A stretch of 64,000 nucleotides of DNA from Bacteroidales bacterium (GCA_017633985.1 JAGBOF010000010.1:124001-188000), one strand, 5' to 3'. Shown: positions 17,924-27,371, numbered from the stretch's first letter. The notes: generated by a model not told the origin, from the letters alone. Made by a program: numbers and translations.

Positions 17924-19360
17924 ATGATGAATATGAATTTAAAAGAAAAGATAAATATTGATATATTTAAATTGATAGGCAACGTTGCCGATTCGATGAA
18001 TCTGCAGACCTACGTCGTAGGAGGTTATGTAAGGGATTTGATTATGCACCGCCATTCTACGGATATAGACATTGTGACCGTGGGCAGCGGTATTGAATTG
18101 GCAAAAGCAGTTGCAAATATAATACCCCATCACACTAAAGTGTCGGTTTTCAAGAATTTCGGCACTGCAATGATACATTACAACAGCGAAGATAAGGATT
18201 GGCAGGTGGAATTCGTAGGTGCAAGGAAAGAATCCTATAACCGTAACAGCCGTAAGCCAATCGTGGAAGACGGAACGTTGGAAGACGACCAAAACCGCAG
18301 GGATTTTACCATCAATGCTATGGCTATTTCTCTTAATGAAGCAACTTTCGGAGAATTAATCGACCCTTTTGACGGACTTTTTGACATTCAAAGGCAGATA
18401 ATACGCACTCCGCTTGATCCTGACATCACTTTCAGCGACGATCCTTTGCGTATGATGCGTTGCATACGCTTTGCGACCCAGTTGGATTTCTCTATAATGC
18501 CCGAAACATTCGATGCAATAATACGGAACAAAGAAAGAATACATATTATTTCGCAGGAGCGGATAACCGAAGAACTGAACAAGATAATGCTTTCGCGTTT
18601 TCCGTCCAAAGGTTGGCAATTGCTTGACAGATGCGGGCTTTTGCAGATAATATTTCCCGAAGTTACGGCATTGAAAGGCGTTGAGAGTGTCGGGGAACGC
18701 TCTCACAAGGACAATTTCAAGCACACTATGGAAGTATTGGATAATGTTGCCAAAGTGTCTGATGATTTGTGGCTGCGGTGGGCGGCACTTCTTCACGACA
18801 TTGCGAAACCTGTTTGCAAAAGATATGACGACAAGACAGGATTCTCATTTCACGGTCACGAGGTTAAGGGTGCGAGAATGGCGGAAAAGATATTCCGCAG
18901 GATGAAACTGCCGATGACCGAACCGATGAAGTATGTCCAGAAACTTATTCAACTGCACCTGCGCCCGATTGCACTTGTTGAAGACGGGGTTACTGATTCG
19001 GCAGTGCGCAGATTGCTTTTTGAAGCAGGCGATGATATAGACGATTTGATGGTTCTTTGTCACAGCGACATAACTTCAAAGAATATGTTTAAGAAGGCGA
19101 AATATATCGAGAACTTACGCCTTGTCAAACAAAAGATGGCGGAGATTGAGGAAAAGGACCGCATACGTAATTTCAAAGTTCCCGTATCGGGTGAAGAGAT
19201 TATGCAGATGTATGGTTTGGAGCCGTGCAAAACCGTCGGCATATTGAAAGATAAGATAAAGGATTCGATTCTTGACGGCATTATTCCTAATGATAAAGCG
19301 GCGGCATTGGAGCTTTTGAACACCGAAGCTGTAAAACTCGGACTGCAATTAAAGAAATAA
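17924..19360 (+). CDS. cca: CCA tRNA nucleotidyltransferase with HD domain
   Basis: About 478 aa. It adds or repairs the CCA end of tRNA. The class II nucleotidyltransferase core is visible: GGYVRDL followed by the metal-binding DIDIV around residues 35-55, then RRDFTINAMA and DPLRMMRCIRFA. A C-terminal HD phosphohydrolase domain has HTMEVLDNV and the HD pair in LLHDIAKP, followed by HGHEVKGARM. Several in-frame ATGs (17909, 17924, 17927, 17933) lie close together; 17924 is a compromise and the N-terminus is uncertain by a few residues. It follows a 21-bp module array and has a terminator-like hairpin downstream. Confidence 0.9.
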   Translation: MMNMNLKEKINIDIFKLIGNVADSMNLQTYVVGGYVRDLIMHRHSTDIDIVTVGSGIELAKAVANIIPHHTKVSVFKNFGTAMIHYNSEDKDWQVEFVGARKESYNRNSRKPIVEDGTLEDDQNRRDFTINAMAISLNEATFGELIDPFDGLFDIQRQIIRTPLDPDITFSDDPLRMMRCIRFATQLDFSIMPETFDAIIRNKERIHIISQERITEELNKIMLSRFPSKGWQLLDRCGLLQIIFPEVTALKGVESVGERSHKDNFKHTMEVLDNVAKVSDDLWLRWAALLHDIAKPVCKRYDDKTGFSFHGHEVKGARMAEKIFRRMKLPMTEPMKYVQKLIQLHLRPIALVEDGVTDSAVRRLLFEAGDDIDDLMVLCHSDITSKNMFKKAKYIENLRLVKQKMAEIEEKDRIRNFKVPVSGEEIMQMYGLEPCKTVGILKDKIKDSILDGIIPNDKAAALELLNTEAVKLGLQLKK

Positions 19361-19448
19361 TTGATAGATAACAGAAATAAACTTTATAAACATAATTAAA
19401 AGGAAAAAGAAAAATGAAATAAAGATATAGAAAATAAATAAAATATTA

Positions 19449-19475
19449 ACAACGTAGCATTTTGCTGTTGTTTTT
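19449..19475 (+). terminator. Terminator-like hairpin after cca
   Basis: AACAAC and AGCA pair with TGCT and GTTGTT, leaving a GT bulge, and are followed by five T. It sits about 90 bp after the cca stop and immediately before the structured element at 19476. Confidence 0.5.
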
Positions 19476-19593
19476 GAGTTAAAGTAAAACGGCCATTTTA
19501 TTGCGGACTCAATAACAGTAGGTAAATGTCCATGCTTCGTGTGGATTATACTTACGGGTTCGCTATGGTGCTTGGCCGTACCAACTTTAACTC
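19476..19593. ncRNA. Candidate 118-nt structured RNA element
   Basis: The ends GAGTTAAAGT (19476-19485) and ACTTTAACTC (19584-19593) are perfectly complementary. A second perfect pair, ACGGCC (19489-19494) with GGCCGT (19574-19579), continues the same stem, giving 16 bp around a small internal loop. Inside are a perfect hairpin TTATTG/CAATAA (19498-19503 and 19510-19515) and a two-part hairpin GTAGGTA/TACTTAC with inner TCCA/TGGA (19518-19555). The fold is a closed multibranch junction. It occupies the gap 19361-19675 before the acyltransferase gene. Strand is not certain because the fold is almost symmetric. I recognise no known riboswitch, SRP, tmRNA or 6S signature. Confidence 0.55.
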
Positions 19594-19675
19594 AAAGTAA
19601 GTCCACAAATTTTTTTGTTGTTCTCTTACAGGGTTGCACTTCGGCATGATGTTACAATAAAAAACATTAACAATC

Positions 19676-20710
19676 ATGACAACAACAAAAGAAAGAAACA
19701 CCTTTTTTGACGGACTGAAATTCGTACTCATAGTTTTGGTCGTATTAGGACATGTAATAGCCGAACGCAGATACAACACCGCCAACCTAATATTAATAAC
19801 TTTTATTTGGTTTTTCCACATGCCGCTTTTTGTCTTCATTTCAGGATATTTTACACGCAAGAAAAAAGATACAAAAGCATTCAGAACAAGCATATTCAGA
19901 CTTTTGGAAACACTGATATGTTTTCAAATTCCATACTTATTACCTGAAATAATAACCAAACATTACAGCATATCATGGTTAACAGTTCCCAGATATTTAT
20001 TGTGGTATTTGCTCAGTTTGATTTGGTGGAGAATTTTCATACAATACATTCCTGACAAACTGTTAAATAAAAAGATTCTTATGCTCTGCCTTTCAATTGC
20101 AGCAAGTATCCTCATTGTCAGTATAACCGTCCCAGGCAGAGTATTATCTTATCAAAGAACTTTTGCCTTATTGCCGTTCTTCCTTTTAGGATATTACGCT
20201 AAACAGACCGACATTATAAACAAAATAATGAAACTCACTCCTATTCTGACATCTTGTATTTTGATTGCAATATGCGCTGTAATCTGCTTTATGCCTAATG
20301 AAATCAACAACACTTTACTAACTGCCGCTCACTTTGCCAATGATAATATTGAACTTCTGTCAGGTAATATCGGATTGAATATGCTTATGCGTGTCTTTTG
20401 TCTTGTCATTGCGGCGGTTATGTCCGTCTGTGTCATAAATTTGTGTCAATTTGTACCTGCAAAATTACGCAATTACGGACAGAATACCATGCTCTTTTAT
20501 ATCTACCATGGTTTGATGTTATACTTTATCCGATACACCATTGCCAGACTGAATGTTTTTCAGTCATTTCCTTTTATAAGTTATCTGCTTATGTTTGTTA
20601 TCATAATGATACTGTTGTTTGTGATAGACAGATACAGGATTTTTCATTTATTGATAAATCCTATAAGTAATTTCCGTGAAATCACAGCGCTAATAAGACG
20701 TAAGAATTAA
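19676..20710 (+). CDS. Acyltransferase family 3 membrane protein
   Basis: The 344-aa integral membrane protein has about ten hydrophobic helices. It begins with the acyltransferase-3 signature FFDGLKFVLIVLVVLGHV, where the His is the conserved catalytic residue, and continues FIWFFHMPLFVFISGYF. A late motif YIYHGLMLY is also typical of the family. Such proteins O-acetylate or otherwise acylate exported polysaccharides, peptidoglycan or lipids. The start ATG at 19676 is 82 bases after the structured element at 19476-19593, which could be its 5' leader. The substrate is unknown. Confidence 0.85.
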   Translation: MTTTKERNTFFDGLKFVLIVLVVLGHVIAERRYNTANLILITFIWFFHMPLFVFISGYFTRKKKDTKAFRTSIFRLLETLICFQIPYLLPEIITKHYSISWLTVPRYLLWYLLSLIWWRIFIQYIPDKLLNKKILMLCLSIAASILIVSITVPGRVLSYQRTFALLPFFLLGYYAKQTDIINKIMKLTPILTSCILIAICAVICFMPNEINNTLLTAAHFANDNIELLSGNIGLNMLMRVFCLVIAAVMSVCVINLCQFVPAKLRNYGQNTMLFYIYHGLMLYFIRYTIARLNVFQSFPFISYLLMFVIIMILLFVIDRYRIFHLLINPISNFREITALIRRKN

Positions 20711-20829
20711 ACGAGAAGTTTTAATAAAGAAAAATCACGCTGACAGTTTTTTAAGCGGGAAATTACGTCAATTTTACAGCATTTTAACAGGCTGTATAAA
20801 CGCCTGTTTTTATTAATGTTACAAACGGT

Positions 20830-20913
20830 CAAAATAAAACGCCGTTTTAATAAATTAATCAGCGATAAAAATTTATTAAAACGGCGTTTTAATTTTTTTT
20901 AACGCCGTCTTTT
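20830..20913. repeat. Intergenic 21-bp module array (type B, 4 modules)
   Basis: Cores are at 20840 (CGCCG), 20861 (AGCG), 20882 (CGGCG) and 20903 (CGCCG), on an exact 21-bp register. The array lies between the convergent acyltransferase and helicase genes, where a bidirectional terminator would be expected. Confidence 0.9.
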
Positions 20914-23900
20914 TTATTCAGGTGATATTATCAAATTACCGTTACGCTCACATATTCGGTTTTCCTGCAACATCATCTCTATAACTTGCTCCGTTACGGT
21001 GTCAATTCTTGCTCCCGTTCTGGCAAATCCGAGAACTTTTGCCGTCAAACGCTTCAAATCCTCTTTGGGAAGTGATATTTGCTCTTTCAAAACATATTCC
21101 GCCGCATCCTTTATCTCTTTTAGCGGTATATCCGCTATATTGCGTTTGGTTTTGCCCTCAAGGGAAGGTTGCATTGCAACGTTTTCATGTTCTGCAACAG
21201 CGTTTTGTTTCTGCAAATCCTCCAAAGAAAACTTATATCCGCCGCTGCTCTCTTCTGTCTTATCCGAAAGGTTTTCTTCAGCGGAACTTATGCTTTCCAA
21301 CTTATCCAAAATACGCTTTATTACGGCATCTTTGTTTCTGTACCAGTCAACAGTCCATATCCGCATAACTTCCCAACCCAATCTTTTCAAGCATCCCGTC
21401 TGTACGGTCTGTCTGTCTTCCACCGTCTTGGTTTTGCGGTAAATTTCCCCGTCGGTTAAGATTGCCAAAACATATTTACCGCTTCCGCTTTTATCACATA
21501 CAGCCAAATTTACTTTAAAATCCGAACGTCCGACGTTGAATACCGTTTGGTAACCGTGGTTTTGAAGTTCTTTTGCTATAAGGCATGCCACTGTATCTTC
21601 GCTTTGTTTGTTATTTTCCGTTTGCTGCTGCGGTAAGGTGCTGTTACGCGCAAATTCCAAGAACTTTTTCAAGCCTTCGACGCCTTTTGCCGACGAGCGT
21701 TTCAGGTCTATATCTTCCGGATTAAGCGATGAATATACGTACATCTCGTAACGCGAACGCGAAACGGCGACATTCAACCGTCTTTCTCCGCCCGAATTGT
21801 TCAAAGGACCGAAATTCATGCTCACCTTGCCCTCTTTATCAGGTCCGTAGCCTACGGAAAACAATATAACATCCCTTTCGTCACCCTGAACATTCTCCAA
21901 ATTCTTTATAAATATAGGTTCATCCCTGTTATAAGCCTTATCCTCCAATTCAGGATGCTTTGCCAGACGCTCATTAAGCACATCCTCTATCAAATCCTGC
22001 TGAACCTTGCTGAAAGATACCACGCCTATGGAATACTTTGACAGTTTGTCATCTTTCAAACGCCTGATTATTTCATCCACCACCGCATTGGCTTCATTGA
22101 TATTGCTTCTTGTTTTGCCCTTATCGTAAATGCCGTCGGTATGTATCAGTTTTACTTTCGCTAAGCTGTCATCCGCCGAAGGGAATGTGTACAATTTGTT
22201 GTCATAATATTGTCCGTTGCTGAAAGATATCAGACTCTCGTGTTTACTTCTGTAATGCCAACGCAGATAATGCGAAGGCAGGGACAAAGATATGCAATCG
22301 TCCAAGATACTTTCCATATCGTCAGCCTCGGCTTCGGTTTCCTCTACTTGGTTGGTGCTGAAAAAATCGGTAGGCGGCATCTGCATCGGATCGCCTACGA
22401 CGATTAACGATTTGCCTCTTGCAATTGCTCCAACCGCTTCGCTTGTCGGCATCTGCGAAGCCTCGTCAAAGATAACCGTATCGAATTTTCCGCCGTTTAA
22501 ATCAATATATTGCGCCACCGATATAGGACTCATAAGCATACAAGGGCAGAGTTTTTCCAACAAATTAGGTATTTTATCCATTATTGTGCGTATTGACACT
22601 CCCCTGCCGCCGTTTAAAATATTTCTTTTCAGTATTCCCATTTCCGAAGAAGCCGTTGCAGCCATTGTTTGCGACGGAACGGCGGAAGCTAACTTGCAAT
22701 AAAGTGCCTGTTTGGTCAATTGACGGAAATCAGCCATCTTTTTGCGGTAATCTTCCGCTATCTGATCAAACACAAGCCCGTTAAAAATACGCATATCAGG
22801 GTTTTTGTCAATCAAACTCTCCGCTATATTCCTATATACACCCTTTATAAAACCGTTTATTACCGTCTCGGGCGGACAATCAGCGCTTTCCGTCATACAA
22901 AGTGCCTTTTCAAACACTGTTCCCGCAAACTCACGCTTTTTATTCACCCATTGGAACCAACCGTGCATCAAACCGAAATTCTCCGTCCATATCTTACATT
23001 TTTCATTCAGCGTTTGGTGCAAATATTCCTGCAACTGTGCATAATGTTGCATTGTCTTGCCGCAGTCAGCATACGTTTGCAAACTCTCCAACAACGCCTC
23101 AACATTGCCTTCATTGATATTGCCGTATTGTTTTAAGGTTTTAAAGAATTTTTTCTTTGCAAAAAATCTGCCTGCAAACCATTTATTCTTTATTTCCCGC
23201 CATTGACTGTTAAGTTCAGCTGCATCGGCGTTTAAAACCTCCTGTTTACACTCTGCCATTATTGTCTTACGGCATTTTTCCCTGTTTTTAAAACTCTCTG
23301 TCAGCTTTTCAATATCCTTAACGGTAAAGCCCTCGCGGGCAAACAGCGTTAAATCCAGATCAGGTACCAATTCTGCAAATACGCTTATCCATTTATCCGA
23401 ACCGCTATCCGCTACGATGAATTTTTGCAGTCTTTGCTGCAAATCATCCAACGTTTTCTTTTCCGCATTCTGCGGCATAAGTCCGTAAAGAGGGTTCTCG
23501 GACGGATAACCCGTTATTTGGAAAATCACATTAAGCTTTTCAATCTCGTCTTTCCACGTATTGATGTCGTCCTTGGTCACAAAAGACAAATCACACGATG
23601 TTTCAATCTCTTTTTGCGGAGTTTTAAGCCAACCGCATATACAATCGTACAAAGAAAGCGAATTACCGCTGACATTATGCAACGCTTCCGTATAATCAAT
23701 CAACTTCTTGCGCTTTTCAAACACTTCCTGCGACAAACGTTCATACTCCCCTGGCTGTTGTATCTTCACAACGTCCAGAGCTCTTTGCATCTGTTCCAAA
23801 AAATGCTTCTTTGTAACCTTATTGGAATGCAGTTCAAGGCAAAAAGGCCCCAATCCTATTTTCTCCAACCTCGACTGAACGACTTCCAAAGCCGCCATCT

Positions 23901-24951
23901 TCTCGGCAACAAACAAAACCCTTTTGCCGTGATACAAAGCATTGGCTATCATATTCGTAATCGTCTGGCTTTTACCCGTTCCCGGAGGGCCGTGCAGCAC
24001 AAAACTTTTGCCTTTTGCCGCCTCGGCTATTGCTTCCGTCTGTGAGGAATCGGCATCTAACGGTATTGCAGAATCTTTAGGCTGCATGGTCTTATCCATC
24101 TGCCCTGCGTCGGCAAAATCATCGCTTATTGTTTCTTTAGACAGGCGGTTATTTATAAGCGAAGCGACGATAGGGTTTTCTTTTAACTTGTCCTGATTGG
24201 AGTGAATGTCGTTCCACATGACGAACTTATTAAAAGAAAACAATCCCAACAGGACTTCTTCCCTTACTTCCCATCTTTGATAAGATGCAACGGCTTGTTT
24301 GACTTGTTCAAACACCTGTTTAACGTCCACACCCGCTTCATCCTGCGGCAAAGGCGTAAGAAAATCAAGGTTAACCTTGTATTGCTGCTTTAATAACTCC
24401 GTTAAAGTGGTGTTAAATATGACTTCCTCATCCCGAAGCCTCAAAACATAACCTGCCGCAGCCCCTTTGCGCACCAGATTCACAGGCAAAAGCAACAAAG
24501 GCGCAAATCTGGCTTTTTGTGCCTTATCATCTTCAAACCATTTCAGCAATCCCAACGCCAAAAACAAGCTGTTGGCGCCGTTTTCCTCCAACGCAGTGCG
24601 GGAAGAACGGAAAAGATATTTCAGACTCTGCGCAAGTTCCGCCTGCGAAAGGCAGGAAATCAACTTTTTCTCCTTAACGGCGGCACTTACCATCTCCTTA
24701 TTATCGGCAAACTGCACTTGGGAGTTGTACATACCGTCATCACAAGGTTCGGTCTTCGTTTCGAAAACTGGAAGCAACTTATAATCCGTTCCGCTTTGCA
24801 GATTATTTTCCAAATACTCCGCATCAAAGGACACAAAAGGTATTACACGCCGTCCCAGACGGGTATTTAAAAGATTGTTACGCAAAGAAAAATCCAAAAG
24901 TTTTCTTTCCCATAAGGTTTGTTTCGAAATCAAAGGAGTGTTATCATTCAT
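20914..24951 (-). CDS. DUF4011-type superfamily 1 helicase with C-terminal nuclease-like and DUF3320 domains
   Basis: The 1345-aa protein starts with the DUF4011 pattern (LWERKLLDFSLRNNLLNTRLG). It has Walker A GPPGTGKSQT at about residue 321, Walker B FDEASQMPTSE near 828 and the SF1 motif VGDPMQMPP. Helicase motifs V/VI are in FGPLNNSGGERRLNVAVSRSR. A Vsr/MTES_1575-like nuclease region spans roughly 1150-1240 (VGRSDFKVNLAV, AILTDGEIY, LGWEVMRIWTVDWY), and a DUF3320-like tail ends the protein. In related nucleases the segment AILTDG usually carries a glutamate before DG (IECDG-like), so activity is uncertain. It is a stand-alone gene with its own promoter. Proteins of this build are often found in defence islands; the role here is inferred. 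Confidence 0.85.
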   Translation of the reverse strand: MNDNTPLISKQTLWERKLLDFSLRNNLLNTRLGRRVIPFVSFDAEYLENNLQSGTDYKLLPVFETKTEPCDDGMYNSQVQFADNKEMVSAAVKEKKLISCLSQAELAQSLKYLFRSSRTALEENGANSLFLALGLLKWFEDDKAQKARFAPLLLLPVNLVRKGAAAGYVLRLRDEEVIFNTTLTELLKQQYKVNLDFLTPLPQDEAGVDVKQVFEQVKQAVASYQRWEVREEVLLGLFSFNKFVMWNDIHSNQDKLKENPIVASLINNRLSKETISDDFADAGQMDKTMQPKDSAIPLDADSSQTEAIAEAAKGKSFVLHGPPGTGKSQTITNMIANALYHGKRVLFVAEKMAALEVVQSRLEKIGLGPFCLELHSNKVTKKHFLEQMQRALDVVKIQQPGEYERLSQEVFEKRKKLIDYTEALHNVSGNSLSLYDCICGWLKTPQKEIETSCDLSFVTKDDINTWKDEIEKLNVIFQITGYPSENPLYGLMPQNAEKKTLDDLQQRLQKFIVADSGSDKWISVFAELVPDLDLTLFAREGFTVKDIEKLTESFKNREKCRKTIMAECKQEVLNADAAELNSQWREIKNKWFAGRFFAKKKFFKTLKQYGNINEGNVEALLESLQTYADCGKTMQHYAQLQEYLHQTLNEKCKIWTENFGLMHGWFQWVNKKREFAGTVFEKALCMTESADCPPETVINGFIKGVYRNIAESLIDKNPDMRIFNGLVFDQIAEDYRKKMADFRQLTKQALYCKLASAVPSQTMAATASSEMGILKRNILNGGRGVSIRTIMDKIPNLLEKLCPCMLMSPISVAQYIDLNGGKFDTVIFDEASQMPTSEAVGAIARGKSLIVVGDPMQMPPTDFFSTNQVEETEAEADDMESILDDCISLSLPSHYLRWHYRSKHESLISFSNGQYYDNKLYTFPSADDSLAKVKLIHTDGIYDKGKTRSNINEANAVVDEIIRRLKDDKLSKYSIGVVSFSKVQQDLIEDVLNERLAKHPELEDKAYNRDEPIFIKNLENVQGDERDVILFSVGYGPDKEGKVSMNFGPLNNSGGERRLNVAVSRSRYEMYVYSSLNPEDIDLKRSSAKGVEGLKKFLEFARNSTLPQQQTENNKQSEDTVACLIAKELQNHGYQTVFNVGRSDFKVNLAVCDKSGSGKYVLAILTDGEIYRKTKTVEDRQTVQTGCLKRLGWEVMRIWTVDWYRNKDAVIKRILDKLESISSAEENLSDKTEESSGGYKFSLEDLQKQNAVAEHENVAMQPSLEGKTKRNIADIPLKEIKDAAEYVLKEQISLPKEDLKRLTAKVLGFARTGARIDTVTEQVIEMMLQENRICERNGNLIISPE

Positions 24952-24999
24952 TGCCGTTGTGATTTGAGATTTATACAGTATTGAACGTTAATAAAAATA

Positions 25000-25007
25000 C
25001 AAAGTTA
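25000..25007 (-). promoter_or_regulatory. Helicase gene promoter -7 box
   Basis: The plus strand reads CAAAGTTA, that is TAACTTTG on the coding strand, about 50 bp before the start codon. Confidence 0.55.
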
Positions 25008-25166
25008 ATACATTTTATTAAAATATAACACCTCTTCACGGTATTAAAACATCATCTTTGACGGACAAAACCGCCTTTACATATGTTATTATGGTATAAA
25101 ACGCCGTGGAATATGTGTAAACCCTCCGCCCTTTTATAAAATATCCGAGCCTTAAGCCTTGTGTCT

Positions 25167-25275
25167 TCCGCCCCGTGGCGTAATAATCTGAAAAAAACTG
25201 TTTTTTTACCCTAAAAAAACCCTTTTTTTGACTCAAAAAAACTGTTTTTTTGAAAATAATACGCCACGGGGCGGA
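25167..25275. repeat. Type A palindromic A/T-tract element, copy 3 (best preserved)
   Basis: The arms TCCGCCCCGTGGCGT (25167-25181) and ACGCCACGGGGCGGA (25261-25275) are a perfect 15-bp inverted repeat. Three A-run/T-run palindromes lie between, with cores CTG (25198), CCC (25220) and CTG (25242), 22 bp apart. It stands in the divergent region 24952-25405 between the helicase and alcohol dehydrogenase genes. Outside the element, GGC/GCC motifs recur at 21 bp on both sides (for example 25128, 25149, 25170). Confidence 0.92.
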
Positions 25276-25336
25276 GAAAATATGCCTCAAGGCATGATTA
25301 AACAACATCAAGGCAGCGTTATTAAGGCGAAAATGG

Positions 25337-25369
25337 TTGGCTTAATTACAAAAAAATGACTTATCTTTG
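25337..25369 (+). promoter_or_regulatory. Alcohol dehydrogenase gene promoter
   Basis: TATCTTTG at 25362-25369 has TTG at 25337-25339, a spacing of 22 bp. Confidence 0.65.
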
Positions 25370-25405
25370 CAACACTGAAAATTTTAATCTTAAATAAATA
25401 CAGCG

Positions 25406-26593
25406 ATGTTAGGAAATTTTAAATTATCAATCCCTACCAAATTATATTTTGGTAAAGACAGTCTGAATTTTCTTAAAGACGAGTTAAAAAATTACGGTCC
25501 GGTTATCATGTTATCATACGGCGGAGGCTCAATAAAACGTAACGGTATCTACGATTCGGTGATGAGCATCCTAAAATCGGAAGGCAAAACCGTAATTGAC
25601 GACGGCGGTGTGATGAGTAACCCTACTGTTGAAAAAATGTATGAAGGTGCTGCAAAAGTACGCGATAACAATGTGGATTTAATCCTTGCAGTTGGCGGAG
25701 GAAGCACTATCGATTACGCAAAAGGCGTAGCCGCTTCGGCGTACTGCGAAACCGATCCTTGGAAAACATATTACCTTGAGCAGAAAGACCCTGTTTGCAA
25801 AATAGTTCCCGTTGCAAGCATATTGACAATGGTTGGTACGGGCAGCGAAATGAACGGTGGCAGCGTAATATCGAACCATAAAGAAAATTTCAAGGTAGGT
25901 AAGGTATTCGATGAGCGTTTGATGCCGCGCTTTACTATTCTTAACCCCGAGTTTACGTACACCGTTCCGAGGTATCAGATGGTTGCAGGATTTTTTGACA
26001 TAATGAGTCATCTTTTGGAGCAATATTGTTCGAATTTCGACGACAATACCACCGATTATTTGGCTGAAGGATTGATGCGTTCGCTAATCCACAGCAGCCT
26101 TATAGCCGTTAAAGACCCTAAAGACTACGAAGCCCGCAGCAATATAATGTGGACGGCGACTTGGACGCTTAATACATTGCTTAAGATGGGTAAACACGGC
26201 GATTGGATGGTACACATGATCGGCCATGCGATAAGTGCCCATACCGATGCAACGCACGGAATGACTTTGGCGTCGGTTTCCGTACCTTATTACAAGTATG
26301 TGATAGACGGTTTGTGCAAAGAAAACAGCAAAGGCATAGAAAAATTCAAGCGTTTGGCGGTTAATGTCTTTAATGTAAGCCCCGAAGGTAAAGATGACAG
26401 GCAATTAGCCCTTGAAGGCATAGACCGTTTGGCTGATTGGATGAAAGAAATAGGTGTTGTGATGCATTCAAGTGAATTGGGCGTAAAAGAAGATATGCTT
26501 GAAGCCATTGCTGACAGCACGGTTACATATCACACCGATTATTACAAGTTTGAGCGTAACGACATCATAGAAATATTACGCCGAAGCCTTTAA
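25406..26593 (+). CDS. Iron-containing alcohol dehydrogenase (butanol dehydrogenase-like)
   Basis: The 395-aa protein is a group III, metal-dependent NAD(P)H alcohol dehydrogenase. The N-terminal half has the Rossmann-like GGGSIKRNG and AVGGGSTIDYAKG motifs (cofactor binding). The metal ligands are expected in FFDIMSHLLEQY (Asp, His) and in MIGHAISAHTDATHG (two His). It most resembles the BdhA/YugJ-like butanol dehydrogenases, which reduce aldehydes such as butyraldehyde; that would fit butyrate-level fermentation but the substrate is inferred. The stop codon is immediately followed by a heptanucleotide repeat array. Confidence 0.9.
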   Translation: MLGNFKLSIPTKLYFGKDSLNFLKDELKNYGPVIMLSYGGGSIKRNGIYDSVMSILKSEGKTVIDDGGVMSNPTVEKMYEGAAKVRDNNVDLILAVGGGSTIDYAKGVAASAYCETDPWKTYYLEQKDPVCKIVPVASILTMVGTGSEMNGGSVISNHKENFKVGKVFDERLMPRFTILNPEFTYTVPRYQMVAGFFDIMSHLLEQYCSNFDDNTTDYLAEGLMRSLIHSSLIAVKDPKDYEARSNIMWTATWTLNTLLKMGKHGDWMVHMIGHAISAHTDATHGMTLASVSVPYYKYVIDGLCKENSKGIEKFKRLAVNVFNVSPEGKDDRQLALEGIDRLADWMKEIGVVMHSSELGVKEDMLEAIADSTVTYHTDYYKFERNDIIEILRRSL

Positions 26594-26838
26594 ATTATGT
26601 AGTATGTGATATGTAGTACGTAGTATGTAATACGTATTATGTGTTATGTAGTATGTGATATGTGTTATGTAATATGTTGTATGTAGTATGTTATATGTGT
26701 TACGTAATATGTTGTATGTAGTACGTAGTAGGTTAGTTTGACGGAATGACATCTTACCTACCACATACTACATAACACATACTACATACTACATATTACA
26801 TATTACATACTACGTACTACATAATACATACTACATAT
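26594..26838. repeat. Heptanucleotide array folding back on itself (type C, copy 1)
   Basis: Twenty degenerate 7-bp units of the form NNTATGT or NNTACGT start at the base after the alcohol dehydrogenase stop and run to about 26733. After a unique spacer of about 25 bp, eleven units of the complementary form (CTACATA-like) run to the stop codon of the facing lipoprotein gene. The array fills the whole convergent intergenic region and could form one long hairpin in DNA or in either transcript. Confidence 0.9.
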
Positions 26839-27351
26839 TTATTCATTGACAAATTCGTGTATCTTGTTATAGATTTCGTATAAGCTTTCGGTGTCCGTAA
26901 TACGCTTTTCCATAGGACACAATCCCGTTTTGTTACGGTTAAGTATGTTTTCCACTTCTTTATCAAAGGAAACCTTTACTCCGTGCTTTAACAGCAGGTT
27001 TTTAGCAGGTGTGCTGATAAGCGGAGTCTCCACCTCCTTTACGCCGCCTATAATCATAAGTGCCGCAGCAGCCTTTCCGATAACTCGGTCTTTGATATGG
27101 GCACCGCTTAGAAACTCCTTGTCGGTGTTAAGTATGTTGTACAAATCGTAAATTCCCGTGGTGTGATAAGTTTTCGTTACTCCGTTATTGGTAATTATGC
27201 ACGAATAATCGTCTCTTTGCATAAACTTCTTGGGAACAGCCGTTGTGCTTTGCTTTGCAGATGAATTGCCGCCGTTTTGCTTTGCTGCACTGCAACCAAA
27301 CAGCATAATAACAACTGCAAACATCAAAGGCATTAATTTTATTATCTTCAT
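26839..27351 (-). CDS. Hypothetical lipoprotein
   Basis: The 170-aa product has a lipoprotein signal sequence with lipobox LFGC at residues 17-20 (MKIIKLMPLMFAVVIMLFGC), then a Ser/Lys/Gln-rich linker. The mature domain, with DDYSCIITNNGVTKTYHTTGIYDL and CPMEKRITDTESLYEIYNKI, is not recognised. It lies 20 bp downstream of the glucosaminidase gene on the same strand and is probably cotranscribed with it, which hints at an envelope or cell-wall role. Its 3' end abuts the heptanucleotide array. Confidence 0.7.
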   Translation of the reverse strand: MKIIKLMPLMFAVVIMLFGCSAAKQNGGNSSAKQSTTAVPKKFMQRDDYSCIITNNGVTKTYHTTGIYDLYNILNTDKEFLSGAHIKDRVIGKAAAALMIIGGVKEVETPLISTPAKNLLLKHGVKVSFDKEVENILNRNKTGLCPMEKRITDTESLYEIYNKIHEFVNE

Positions 27352-27371
27352 TGTCGTATCAAATTGTTATG

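Noticed and set aside
19476-19593. Integron attC site
   Set aside because: The end motifs run GTTAAAG to CTTTAAC, the opposite order to the attC core sites, and no integrase or cassette array is present.
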